The notes: generated by a model from the sequence alone, not told the origin. A stretch of 13,064 nt of DNA from Cellvibrionales bacterium UBA2511 (GCA_002341315.1 DDNV01000039.1:597-13660), one strand, 5' to 3'; numbered from the stretch's first letter, positions 1 to 6,618 are shown. A program made the numbers and translations.

Positions 1-525
1 ATTTTTCTGCTCACTTGCCTGTTGGCCAGTAGCCCGGACACCGATGACCAGGAATATCGAAATATCCTGGATAATCAGCGACGCACGGTTTATCGGGGAC
101 GGAATCCTGCGCTCACCCTACGGGATGGAGGGAGTGAGCGATCACTTCTAAAGTGGGCCGAAGCAATATTTGCCGATATGGCACCAGTGGCTAGCATGAT
201 GGATGATCACCATGGCGATGACCGTTACCAAAAAACGTTGCTGTCACTCCGCCGTCGGTTGAAGGACCCTTCGCTGCCCCCCTCCGCCCGGATGCTGGAG
301 GAAATGGCAGAGACCAACCAGACATTCTTTCGCGTCGCCATGAAATACGCCACCCGACACCGCGAATACTTCCTGGACACACCACTGGATCGGGAAACTG
401 AGGCACACTATCAACAGCTGGCCCGGGATTCGCTGCGACAACAACAGGAGATTGAGCAGAGCGATGACCGGAGTTTTGACCAGTTTCTTGCCGATTATTA
501 CCGGCAGTATGATTTTCAGCTGTGA
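1..525 (+). CDS. gshA: Glutamate-cysteine ligase, C-terminal part (5' end outside window)
   Basis: This is the 3' part of the gene for the enzyme that joins glutamate and cysteine, the first and rate-limiting step of glutathione synthesis in the cytoplasm. The reading frame is open from base 1. About 174 residues are visible, against roughly 520 in E. coli GshA. The fragment starts with FLLTCLLASSP, which lines up with a conserved segment of E. coli GshA. It continues with a GRNPALTL segment (E. coli GRKPGLTL), then RYQK, then DPSLPPSARML (E. coli DPDLTFSARIL), and ends with a QQEIEQSDDRSFDQFLADY tail. The ATP-grasp-like catalytic core lies upstream and cannot be assessed. The TTG at 22 is an internal leucine codon, not a start, because homology runs straight through it. 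The stop overlaps the acpH start as GTGA. Identification rests on recalled alignment to E. coli GshA and is firm. Confidence 0.9.
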   Translation: MFLLTCLLASSPDTDDQEYRNILDNQRRTVYRGRNPALTLRDGGSERSLLKWAEAIFADMAPVASMMDDHHGDDRYQKTLLSLRRRLKDPSLPPSARMLEEMAETNQTFFRVAMKYATRHREYFLDTPLDRETEAHYQQLARDSLRQQQEIEQSDDRSFDQFLADYYRQYDFQL

Positions 526-1103
526 ACTACCTCGCCCACCTCTACCTGTCAGGTCATTGCCCTGAGCGGATGATCGGTGGGTTGCTGGGTGATTTCGTCA
601 AGGGACCCCTGCGGGGAGATTACCCGCCAGCGATCGAGGCAGGGATTTTACTGCATCGAAAAATAGATGTTTTCACCGACAATCTTCCGGCCGTCCGGAC
701 TGCCCTCAGTCGCTTCGAACCACCCTACCGGCGCTTTGGCGGGATACTGCTCGACCTCTGCTACGACCACTTTCTGGCCGATAACTGGTCGAGATACCAC
801 CATCGCCCCCTCGCAGACTTTTGCCAGGATTTCTACCGCAATCTATCGGATTATGCAGAGGTTTTACCGGACAGGGCCAAACATTTCAGTGAAGTGGCAC
901 CCCGGGTGAACTGGCTTGAAAACTACGTACAGTTTCAAAATCTGGAATATATGCTGGAACGCATCGGTCAACGTTTTAAAACACCGATACCCCTCCACCG
1001 GGCTTTCCCGCAACTGCAACGGGACTACCGGTTATTGTCCAAAGAGTTTCACCAGGTCTTTCCTCTGTTGATTGAGTTTACCGAAAGCCAACGTCTAAAA
1101 TGA
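522..1103 (+). CDS. acpH: Acyl carrier protein phosphodiesterase
   Basis: AcpH removes the 4'-phosphopantetheine arm from holo-ACP, giving apo-ACP, in the cytoplasm. The 193-residue product has the usual family length and hallmark blocks: N-terminal MNYLAHLYLS, GDFVKG at about 23-28, HRKID at about 45-49 and LDLCYDHFLADNW at about 77-89. The conserved Asp and His residues in these blocks fit a metal-dependent HD-like phosphodiesterase. The GTG start overlaps the gshA stop by four bases (GTGA), so translation is probably coupled. The family N-terminus begins exactly here, which supports this start. dsbB follows 25 bases downstream on the same strand. Nothing in the sequence is broken or unusual. 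Confidence 0.92.
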   Translation: MNYLAHLYLSGHCPERMIGGLLGDFVKGPLRGDYPPAIEAGILLHRKIDVFTDNLPAVRTALSRFEPPYRRFGGILLDLCYDHFLADNWSRYHHRPLADFCQDFYRNLSDYAEVLPDRAKHFSEVAPRVNWLENYVQFQNLEYMLERIGQRFKTPIPLHRAFPQLQRDYRLLSKEFHQVFPLLIEFTESQRLK

Positions 1104-1128
1104 ATGTCCTCCTGAAGGGAATAATCCA

Positions 1129-1608
1129 ATGATACCGACGACAAGACAGACCAATCTGGTGATTTTTCTCGGCTGCACGCTGTTGATCCTGATCGCCCTA
1201 TACATGCAACACATAATGGGACTGGTTCCCTGTTACCTTTGCGTCACCCAGCGGGTTTTCGTCATAGCCACCGGGCTTATCGCTCTGCTGGCATTTCTTC
1301 ACCACCGGCACACACGCTTTTACGGTGCTATCACCGCCCTCAGTGCACTGGCAGGTGGTTTTTTCTCCGGCAAACAGCTCTGGTTGCAACATCTGCCAGA
1401 GGAGCGGGTTCCCGCCTGCGGACCACCGGTGGAATACCTGTTTGACGTTTTCAATTTCAGCGATGCGTTGGGCATGCTGCTGCGCGGTGACGGCAACTGT
1501 GCCGAGGTGCAATGGTTGTTTCTCGGTCTCAGCATTCCCGGTTGGACTCTGGTTTGTTTTATCCTGCTGGCTGCGCTGGGCCTGTGGCAAATGGTTCGCC
1601 GGCAGTGA
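1129..1608 (+). CDS. dsbB: Disulfide bond formation protein DsbB
   Basis: DsbB is the inner-membrane quinone reductase that reoxidises DsbA, so that periplasmic proteins acquire disulfides. The 159-residue protein has four predicted membrane segments (about 10-28, 40-57, 64-82 and 132-156). The first periplasmic loop holds the CYLC redox pair (C35, C38) followed by QR. The second loop holds C97 and C124, the pair that exchanges with DsbA. This matches E. coli C41/C44 and C104/C130. The ATG is preceded by AAGGGA at 1115-1120, eight bases away. The stop overlaps the next start (GTGA at 1605-1608). Its place after gshA joins cytoplasmic thiol buffering and periplasmic thiol oxidation in one transcription unit, but functional coupling is inference. 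No dsbA is seen in the window. Confidence 0.95.
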   Translation: MIPTTRQTNLVIFLGCTLLILIALYMQHIMGLVPCYLCVTQRVFVIATGLIALLAFLHHRHTRFYGAITALSALAGGFFSGKQLWLQHLPEERVPACGPPVEYLFDVFNFSDALGMLLRGDGNCAEVQWLFLGLSIPGWTLVCFILLAALGLWQMVRRQ

Positions 1609-1964
1609 ATTTGCTGCGCGGACTCGCCGTACTGATCCTGTTTCAGGGCATTGGTGAGGGAATCAGCCACATCACAGGGATACCGGTACCCGGCCCGGTA
1701 ATCGGCATGGTCCTGTTATTTCTGGCGCTGCAGTTCAGCCACACGGAAACACCGGCCTGGCTGGGGCGAACAGGCCACGTGCTTATCCGCTGGCTGTCAT
1801 TGATGTTTCTTCCCGCCTGTACCGGCCTTTTTTTTCTGCCCGATATCTCTTCGAGTCAATGGCTCCCCATCGCCGGGGCCATTGTTCTGGCAACATTGCT
1901 AACACTGCTATTGGCGGCCCTGTTGATGCAAAAACTGATGCCCGCTGAAGGCCATCGTCCATGA
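1605..1964 (+). CDS. CidA/LrgA family small membrane protein
   Basis: The product is a 119-residue, very hydrophobic protein of the CidA/LrgA family. Members were described as holin-like or antiholin-like proteins and, in some bacteria, as part of a two-subunit carrier for pyruvate or small organic acids. The sequence shows the family motif PVPGPVIGM at about 27-35 and a FLPACTGLF segment at about 68-77, with four likely membrane helices (about 4-20, 30-45, 60-78 and 87-108). The GTG at 1605 is chosen because it gives the family's usual length and overlaps the dsbB stop as GTGA. The frame extends further upstream, but only as a shadow of dsbB. The stop overlaps the start of the LrgB-like gene (ATGA), the standard A-B pair arrangement. 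Substrate and direction of action cannot be read from the sequence. Confidence 0.88.
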   Translation: MNLLRGLAVLILFQGIGEGISHITGIPVPGPVIGMVLLFLALQFSHTETPAWLGRTGHVLIRWLSLMFLPACTGLFFLPDISSSQWLPIAGAIVLATLLTLLLAALLMQKLMPAEGHRP

Positions 1965-2668
1965 CAACCTGGATGGCCACTATCCTGCTGTTGGCCCTGA
2001 CCTGCGCTGCTTTTGCCGCCGCTCTCTGGCTCTACCGGGTCAATCGGGGTCGGCCCACCCTACAGGCGCTGATGCACCCGCTGGTCACAGGTCCGTTAAT
2101 GGTGAGCGCCATCCTGGTCGCCACCCATATTGATTACGACCAATACCGGAAGGCCAATCAGCTGTTCTTTTTTTTGCTGGGCACCACGACCGTTGCGCTG
2201 GCCATTCCACTGCATCAGCAATTTCACCATATTAGCCGACTGTCCAAGCCACTTATCATTACACTGATATTTGGTGCCAGTTTTGCTGTGGCAAGTGCCC
2301 TGGCGATCGCATGGTTACTGGGTGGCTCCGTAGAGACACTGATTTCATTGGCCCCCAAATCAGTTACCACACCTATTGCCCTTGGTCTGTCAGAAAAGAT
2401 TGGCGGTCTGCCGGCACTGACTGCCGGCGTGGTTGTGTTTACCGGTGTTGTGGGAGCGGTGCTGGGCCCCCTGATTTTTCGTTGGCTGGGTATCACGGAC
2501 GACCGTATCATTGGCTTTGTCACAGGCATTTGTGCGCACGGGGTCGGGACAACCCGGGCTTTTGAAATCAGCGCCCGTTGCGGCGCTTTCGCCAGCCTTG
2601 GGCTGGGCATGACAGGCGCGCTGACGGCTTTCAGCCTGCCGTGGCTGGTCATTTTTTTCCTCGATTAG
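1961..2668 (+). CDS. CidB/LrgB family membrane protein
   Basis: This is the larger partner of the LrgA-like protein encoded just upstream. The 235-residue polytopic protein carries the family signatures: LGTTTVALAIPLH at about 73-85, APKSVTTPIAL at about 131-141 and the AHGVGTTRAFE block at about 192-202. Six or more hydrophobic segments are visible. LrgB/CidB proteins act in the inner membrane with LrgA/CidA. They have been linked to control of murein hydrolase activity in Staphylococcus and to export or uptake of pyruvate-like acids elsewhere. The ATG overlaps the previous stop by four bases, so synthesis of the two subunits is probably coupled. No LytSR-type or LysR-type regulator is next to the pair, unlike many characterised lrg/cid loci. 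No terminator with a T run follows the stop. Confidence 0.9.
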   Translation: MTTWMATILLLALTCAAFAAALWLYRVNRGRPTLQALMHPLVTGPLMVSAILVATHIDYDQYRKANQLFFFLLGTTTVALAIPLHQQFHHISRLSKPLIITLIFGASFAVASALAIAWLLGGSVETLISLAPKSVTTPIALGLSEKIGGLPALTAGVVVFTGVVGAVLGPLIFRWLGITDDRIIGFVTGICAHGVGTTRAFEISARCGAFASLGLGMTGALTAFSLPWLVIFFLD

Positions 2669-2700
2669 CCCTGACAGCCAGCGTGGCCGTGCGTGCCTAA

Positions 2701-2721
2701 TGTGTGCTTGCCACGCACACA
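2701..2721. promoter_or_regulatory. Perfect 7-7-7 inverted repeat over the rsd -35 box (candidate operator)
   Basis: TGTGTGC at 2701-2707 is the exact reverse complement of GCACACA at 2715-2721, with a seven-base centre TTGCCAC. The centre contains the -35 hexamer TTGCCA of the proposed rsd promoter. A repressor bound here would cover the -35 element. In RNA form the same bases could fold into a hairpin ending the lrgB transcript, but only three T bases follow at a distance, so a strong terminator is unlikely. No regulator can be named. Confidence 0.45.
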
Positions 2722-2736
2722 CTGTTTCCCTATGCT
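2708..2736 (+). promoter_or_regulatory. Sigma-70-type promoter for the rsd/algQ-like gene
   Basis: The -35 box TTGCCA (2708-2713) matches 5 of 6 consensus bases. The -10 box TATGCT (2731-2736) matches 4 of 6, and the spacer is exactly 17 bases. Transcription would begin near 2743, leaving a leader of about 28 bases before the ATG at 2771. The position between two genes supports it. Transcription start data are not available from sequence. Confidence 0.5.
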
Positions 2737-2770
2737 TGGTGCATTCCAACAATCACAAGCAGCACCGTTT

Positions 2771-3247
2771 ATGCTAGAAAATTGCAAGTCGGCCAAGGAG
2801 CGCTGGGGAGGTGTCAGCCAACTGATAGATCAGTGGCTGGAGGAACGGCAGGAAATGCTGGTTCGCTTTTGTGCGCTGGGCGAAATTCGCCATTTCAGCA
2901 GTGAGGACCTATCACAGGGCAAGAAGGTCAAAACTTTTTTTGAAATTCTTGTGGACTATACGTCCGCAGGCCACTTTGAAATCTACGATCAGTTGATCCG
3001 TGAAGGTAACAGCTATCGGGACAAAGACGCACTGGAGGCCGCCAACGGACTGCTAGAAACAATTGATGCAACAACAGAGCTGATCCTTGACTTCAATGAC
3101 AAATATCTGGAGACCGACGATCTCACCTCTCTGGCAGCCGATCTGTCTACCCTGGGAGAAGCCATTGAGTCACGGCTCGAGGCCGAGGACTACATGATCG
3201 AAGTCCTGCATTCCGCACATCACGATCAGTCCCCAAATAACAACTAG
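2771..3247 (+). CDS. Rsd/AlgQ family anti-sigma-70 regulator
   Basis: The protein belongs to the Rsd/AlgQ family, which binds region 4 of the housekeeping sigma factor and frees core RNA polymerase for alternative sigma factors; AlgQ also influences alginate and virulence gene expression in Pseudomonas. The 158-residue product matches the E. coli Rsd length. It begins MLENCKSAKERWGG, like AlgQ, has LIDQWLEERQEML at about 18-30, and the strongest family block VDYTSAGHFEIYDQL at about 61-75. It is predicted to be all-helical and soluble. The frame is open upstream to a GTG at 2693, but that start lies before the promoter and the family N-terminus begins at 2771. The ribosome-binding site is weak. 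The gene appears to be a single-gene unit bounded by its own promoter and the terminator at 3307-3332. I leave the symbol empty because rsd and algQ cannot be separated here. Confidence 0.88.
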   Translation: MLENCKSAKERWGGVSQLIDQWLEERQEMLVRFCALGEIRHFSSEDLSQGKKVKTFFEILVDYTSAGHFEIYDQLIREGNSYRDKDALEAANGLLETIDATTELILDFNDKYLETDDLTSLAADLSTLGEAIESRLEAEDYMIEVLHSAHHDQSPNNN

Positions 3248-3306
3248 CTGACCCGGCCAATGGCACCGGAAAATTTTCCTGCGTCATTACCGAACTGGCT
3301 AACCAT

Positions 3307-3332
3307 AAAAAAGGCCCATGAGGGCCTTTTTT
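3307..3332. terminator. Bidirectional rho-independent terminator
   Basis: AAAAAAGGCCC and GGGCCTTTTTT are perfect reverse complements around a four-base loop (ATGA). A-tract and T-tract flank the GGCCC stem on both sides, so the structure can stop transcription from the rsd-like gene on the plus strand and from the FKBP gene on the minus strand, which converge here. Confidence 0.9.
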
Positions 3333-3358
3333 ATTGAATAGGAAAAATCGGACAGGAA

Positions 3359-4111
3359 TTAATCGAGGCCCAGCACCTCGACCAGCTCCACTTCAAAAAT
3401 CAGTGTGGCATTGGGACCGATCAGCCCGGCTGTGCCATTGGGGCCATAGGCGAGATCGGAAGGAATGTAAAGCTCCCACTTGGCCCCTTCCTGCATTTTC
3501 TGCAGCGCTTCTGTCCAACCCGGGATTACCTGTCCGACGTTCAGCTCTATCGCACCACCGTGTTTTTCGGAGGCATCAAACTCCGTACCGTCAACCAGAG
3601 TCCCCCGATACTCTACGGAAACCTGATCGTTGGCATCAGGCGATGCGCCAGTACCTGCCGTAATGACCTTGTATTGCAGTCCGCTTTCAGTGGTAATCAC
3701 ACCGTCCTTATTGGCGTTGGCAGCAAGAAAGGCCTTCCCCTCAGCGGCATTTTTCTCTCCAGCTTTTGCCATTTCCGCCTGCTTTTCACCATTTAATGAC
3801 TGTTGCTTGGCTTGCTGCTCCGCATGGAAGGTTTCAATCACCTCGGCCAGCTCTTCGTTATCAATACGCGGAGGACGATTATCGAGTGCGTCAGCAAGAC
3901 CCGCGGCAAAGGTTTCGCGGTCCAGCTCAATACCACCCATGGCCAATTGGCCACCCATATCCACACCAATGACATAACTGTACTTCTGTAATTGCGTTTC
4001 CAGAACCGGCTCCTGATCTTGATCGCTTGTCTGCTGTGTCTGGGGCTTTTCACTGCAGGCGCCAAGAGCAAAAATGGCCGTCGAAGCCAGCAGTAGATAT
4101 TTCATTTTCAT
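3359..4111 (-). CDS. FKBP-type peptidyl-prolyl cis-trans isomerase, lipoprotein (Mip/FkpA-like)
   Basis: This is a proline-isomerising folding helper of the Mip/FkpA/FklB group. The 250-residue product starts with a lipoprotein signal peptide whose lipobox is LGAC, predicting lipidation at C19 and a membrane anchor in the periplasm. Residues about 40-130 form the helical dimerisation domain (FKBP_N), rich in E, K, Q and A. Residues about 140-248 form the catalytic FKBP domain, with Y168, FDAS at 178-181, QVIPGW at 194-199, AYGP at 221-224 and a closing LIFEVELVEV strand. The ATG is preceded by AAGGT on the minus strand, about eight bases away. The gene is last in the run from elbB, 50 bases after the TIGR02444 gene, and ends at the bidirectional terminator. 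The exact paralogue (fkpA, fklB or mip) cannot be fixed. Confidence 0.93.
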   Translation of the reverse strand: MKMKYLLLASTAIFALGACSEKPQTQQTSDQDQEPVLETQLQKYSYVIGVDMGGQLAMGGIELDRETFAAGLADALDNRPPRIDNEELAEVIETFHAEQQAKQQSLNGEKQAEMAKAGEKNAAEGKAFLAANANKDGVITTESGLQYKVITAGTGASPDANDQVSVEYRGTLVDGTEFDASEKHGGAIELNVGQVIPGWTEALQKMQEGAKWELYIPSDLAYGPNGTAGLIGPNATLIFEVELVEVLGLD

Positions 4112-4161
4112 AATCAGTACCTTGTATGGAAAATCAATTTAAGTGTTATGTTAACGTAAAT

Positions 4162-4686
4162 TCAGTTTTTGGGCTTTGCAGAAGCCACCGGCCAAACCAG
4201 TGGACTTCCGGAATTTATTGTAATATCGCTTGTACGGCTCAGGTAAAGATTCAGATTTTGCAGCTGTTCTTCGCCGCCTGGCTCGCTTCTATTGGTACTG
4301 TCCGTGTCCGTTGAGCTGCCGCATTTTGTCCACCACCAGTTACACAGCCTATTCTGGACAACTCGCTCGGCTCTGAGTTCAAGTTGCTTAACTTCCTGCG
4401 GCCATTCCTGATCGGCAAAGCCCGCGAATTTCGACTGTACAAAACGCCGAATGCCACGCAACGGCTCGACAACCTGTTCATTCCAGTCTCGAATGACCTC
4501 TTCCGCTTCATCCAGATCCTGGACAGTTAATACCTGCCCGAAACTGCCGAGCCAGCAACAAAACAGGACCAGATTAACATTGGCACCAACGTCTTCCTGT
4601 AACTCGAGACACGCCCGGGCCACTTCGGGGCGACCGTAGTGAACCAGCGAATAGTCCCAGAAAGGATTGCCTGTTAACTGGCCCAA
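4162..4686 (-). CDS. TIGR02444 (DUF2390) family protein, function unknown
   Basis: The protein is recognised by its N-terminal half: NPFWDYSLVHYGRPEVARACLELQ, followed by GANVNLVLFCCWLG, the hallmark of the TIGR02444/DUF2390 family found in gammaproteobacteria. No biochemical role is known to me. The product is about 174 residues, which I believe is somewhat longer than many members. The last ~50 residues are low in conserved features and rich in S, T and N, so this end may be a variable tail. The start is the TTG at 4686. It is the first possible start after the elbB stop, lies in the same frame as that stop and three bases beyond it, and places the NPFWDYSL block at residue 7 as the family requires. 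Translation is therefore probably coupled to elbB. Confidence 0.82.
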   Translation of the reverse strand: MGQLTGNPFWDYSLVHYGRPEVARACLELQEDVGANVNLVLFCCWLGSFGQVLTVQDLDEAEEVIRDWNEQVVEPLRGIRRFVQSKFAGFADQEWPQEVKQLELRAERVVQNRLCNWWWTKCGSSTDTDSTNRSEPGGEEQLQNLNLYLSRTSDITINSGSPLVWPVASAKPKN

Positions 4687-4689
4687 TGC

Positions 4690-5346
4690 TCAAGCCATTG
4701 CCAGTACTGCGTCCACCAGTTTGTTGATGCCCGTGGCCGCTTCACTGATACGGCCGGCCAACATATAGGCGGGCGTGGTAACCAGCTTGTTCTGCTCATC
4801 GATACAGATATCACCGACACCACAGGTCCGGTGCTCAGCTCCGGTGGATTCGATGGCTGCAGCAATCTCGGGGTTATCACCCACAGTGCACTTAACTCCA
4901 GCACCAAACAACACACCTGACATCACCGGTGAGATACACATCAATCCAACCGGTTTACCGCCGTTGTGCATGGCACGTATAAAATTGCTGAGTTCCTCGC
5001 GGACACTCAACTGCGCGCCCTTGACAGCGAAATCGGACAGATTTTTGGCAGCGCCAAAGCCGCCTGGCAAAATAACCGCATCAAAGTCATCGGCATCGGC
5101 TTCTGCCAGTTTTTTGATGTCACCTCGAGCCAGTCTGGCCGCTTCCACCAGCACATTGCGGGTTTCACCTTCAGCGACTTCACCCGTGGCGTGATTAATT
5201 ACATGCAATTGCTCAATATCAGGTGCAAAGCACTGAACCTCGGCACCAGCCTGATCAAGACTAAGCAGGGTAATCACACTTTCGTAAATTTCTGAGCCGT
5301 CATAAACGCCACAGCCGGACAGAACTACTGCCACTCGCTTGCTCAT
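4690..5346 (-). CDS. elbB: Isoprenoid biosynthesis glyoxalase ElbB (DJ-1/PfpI superfamily)
   Basis: ElbB is a DJ-1/PfpI-fold protein with weak glyoxalase activity in E. coli. It was named for an effect on isoprenoid (lycopene) output, but its cellular role remains unclear. The 218-residue product matches the family closely: VVLSGCGVYDGSEI at 7-20, CFAPD at 39-43, VINHATGE at 49-56, TRNVLVEAAR at 62-71, PGGFGAAKNL at 94-103 and the nucleophile-elbow block GLMCISP with C137. E19 is the partner acid expected for this fold. The ATG at 5346 is preferred over a GTG three bases upstream because AAGGAGG lies six bases before the ATG on the minus strand, an ideal distance. It is the first gene of a likely three-gene unit. 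Its promoter is not obvious; a TATACT at 5413-5408 on the minus strand lacks a good -35. Confidence 0.94.
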   Translation of the reverse strand: MSKRVAVVLSGCGVYDGSEIYESVITLLSLDQAGAEVQCFAPDIEQLHVINHATGEVAEGETRNVLVEAARLARGDIKKLAEADADDFDAVILPGGFGAAKNLSDFAVKGAQLSVREELSNFIRAMHNGGKPVGLMCISPVMSGVLFGAGVKCTVGDNPEIAAAIESTGAEHRTCGVGDICIDEQNKLVTTPAYMLAGRISEAATGINKLVDAVLAMA

Positions 5347-5352
5347 CACTTA

Positions 5353-5359
5353 CCTCCTT
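5353..5359 (-). promoter_or_regulatory. Strong Shine-Dalgarno site of elbB
   Basis: On the minus strand AAGGAGG is followed by six bases (TAAGTG) and the ATG at 5346-5344. It is the best ribosome-binding site in the window and decides the start against the GTG at 5349-5347, which would be only three bases away. Confidence 0.8.
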
Positions 5360-5453
5360 CTAATTTCCACTACTCAAACACATGGATACATCTCAGTACC
5401 AACCAGGAGTATAGGCAGCGATCTGCTGGATTCCTACCATCGCCTCCCGGCCT

Positions 5454-6146
5454 TCAGACTGACTTGAACAGTAAATCCCAAACACCGTGGCCCAGGCGTT
5501 CACCACGCTGCTCAAACTTGGTGGTGGGGCGGTAGTCCGGACGCGGCGCATAATGACCAGCCCCGACCACATTTTCGAGGCCACTGACCGACGCCATTAT
5601 CTCCAGCATATGCTCTGCGTAGGGCTGCCAATCCGTTGCAAAATGCAGCATGCCCCCGACCGTCAGCTTGTCCCGAAGTTGCTCGACAAATGCCGTCTGA
5701 ATTAACCGTCGCTTATTGTGTTTTTTCTTGTGCCAGGGATCCGGAAAGTAAATCTGAATGCGTTCGATGCTATGATCGGCAATGCAATCGGTCAGAACAT
5801 CGTTCGCATCGGCCAGATAAACCCGCAGGTTTGGCAAAGCCAGTTTGCCGGTATTATTGATCAGGCGCCCCACCCCCGGTGGGTGCACCTCAATACCAAT
5901 AAAATCCTTATCCGGTTCCGCCTGCAGCATGGCCAATAACGAATCGCCCATACCAAAACCAATTTCCAGTACCCGCGGGGCCTTGCGCCCAAATGCGGCA
6001 TCTGCGTCCAGTTGGCCCTGGTACAGACTCAGCCCGTAAACGGGCCAGTATTTTTCGAAAGCAGCGCGCTGGCCCTCCGTCATCCGACCCGCCCGCACCA
6101 CATAACTTCGGATAGACTTCTTTTTAAACTCCGGCCTGATCTCCAA
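5454..6146 (-). CDS. trmB: tRNA (guanine-N7-)-methyltransferase
   Basis: TrmB methylates N7 of guanine 46 in the variable loop of tRNAs, using S-adenosylmethionine, in the cytoplasm. With the start chosen here it is 230 residues, close to E. coli (239). Visible blocks are RSYVVRAGR near the N-terminus, the SAM-binding loop EIGFGMG at 61-67, GIEVHPPGVG, the catalytic/tRNA-binding block FPDPWHKKKHNKRR at about 134-147, ATDWQPYAEHM and TKFEQRG with LGHGVWDL near the end. The start is uncertain. A TTG at 6146 lies two bases after the DUF423 stop, has GGAG seven bases upstream, and gives the family's N-terminal length. A second TTG at 6212 would add 22 unconserved residues inside the neighbouring gene. 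It forms an operon with the DUF423 gene. Confidence 0.93.
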   Translation of the reverse strand: MEIRPEFKKKSIRSYVVRAGRMTEGQRAAFEKYWPVYGLSLYQGQLDADAAFGRKAPRVLEIGFGMGDSLLAMLQAEPDKDFIGIEVHPPGVGRLINNTGKLALPNLRVYLADANDVLTDCIADHSIERIQIYFPDPWHKKKHNKRRLIQTAFVEQLRDKLTVGGMLHFATDWQPYAEHMLEIMASVSGLENVVGAGHYAPRPDYRPTTKFEQRGERLGHGVWDLLFKSV

Positions 6147-6148
6147 CC

Positions 6149-6541
6149 CTATACTCCGCTGTCTCTCGCCATTGCAACGAGTCGAACCAGCGCAAAAGAC
6201 AACACCACCCAACTTGCCATAAACAACAGCCCACCAAACGGAGTCACCATACCGAAGGCCGCAAACCCGGTAATCACCAAAGCATAGAGGCTACCTGAGA
6301 ACAACAGGGTTCCCGCCACCATCAACCAACCGGCCACATCCAATAATCGCAATGGCTGACGCACGGCTGCGACGACGAGAGCCAGTAACGCCAGGGCGTG
6401 GAACATCTGATATAACACCGCTGTTTGCCAGACAACCAGCATCTCGGGGCTCACCGAGCCACGCAATCCGTGGGCCCCGAAAGCACCCAACGCCACGGCG
6501 AGAAACCCCGAGATTGCCGCACAGACGGCTAATAGCTTCAT
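6149..6541 (-). CDS. DUF423 family membrane protein (YgdD-like)
   Basis: This 130-residue inner-membrane protein of unknown function is similar to E. coli YgdD. The signature blocks are AISGFLAVALGAFGAHGL near the N-terminus, WQTAVLYQMFHALALL at about 38-53, LFSGSLYAL at about 80-88 and VTPFGGLLFMASW at about 99-111. Four membrane helices are visible. The ATG has GGAG six bases upstream on the minus strand. It lies just downstream of the rpoH terminator and so probably begins its own transcription unit with trmB; the stop is two bases before the proposed trmB TTG start. No substrate or partner can be deduced. Confidence 0.9.
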   Translation of the reverse strand: MKLLAVCAAISGFLAVALGAFGAHGLRGSVSPEMLVVWQTAVLYQMFHALALLALVVAAVRQPLRLLDVAGWLMVAGTLLFSGSLYALVITGFAAFGMVTPFGGLLFMASWVVLSFALVRLVAMARDSGV

Positions 6542-6567
6542 TCATTTCTCCAGAAAAACGTTTTTCA

Positions 6568-6596
6568 ATAAAAAAGCCGCGGGAATCGCGGCTTTT
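6568..6596 (-). terminator. Rho-independent terminator of rpoH
   Basis: On the minus strand, GCCGCG, the five-base loop ATTCC and CGCGGC form a six-pair GC stem. It is extended by four A-T pairs and followed by a TTTTTTATT tract. It lies 23 bases beyond the rpoH stop codon. Only four T bases follow in the plus direction, so it works mainly for the minus strand. Confidence 0.88.
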
Positions 6597-6618
6597 CAAG
6601 TATACAAAAATGTCGCCA

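Noticed and set aside
22..525. A complete small protein of 167 residues starting at TTG 22
   Set aside because: The frame is open to the window edge, and the residues on both sides of position 22 align with E. coli GshA, so this is the end of a larger gene.
1512..1604. An LrgA-like protein starting at 1512 with 31 extra residues
   Set aside because: That extension is the shadow of dsbB in another frame. The family N-terminus and usual length start at the GTG at 1605.
1198..1670. Long minus-strand frames opposite dsbB
   Set aside because: No family resemblance; dsbB on the plus strand explains the coding signal.
2693..2770. An N-terminal extension of the Rsd/AlgQ-like protein from GTG 2693
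   Set aside because: It would begin upstream of the promoter and run through the palindrome; family proteins start at MLENC, i.e. 2771.
3630..3977. Plus-strand open frames opposite the FKBP gene
   Set aside because: The minus-strand frame has clear signal peptide and FKBP domains; the plus frames have low-complexity, unrecognisable products.
5350..5453. A promoter or terminator between trmB and elbB
   Set aside because: A TATACT at 5413-5408 on the minus strand has no acceptable -35 at 16-18 bases, and no stem with a T run follows trmB. I see only the elbB ribosome-binding site here.
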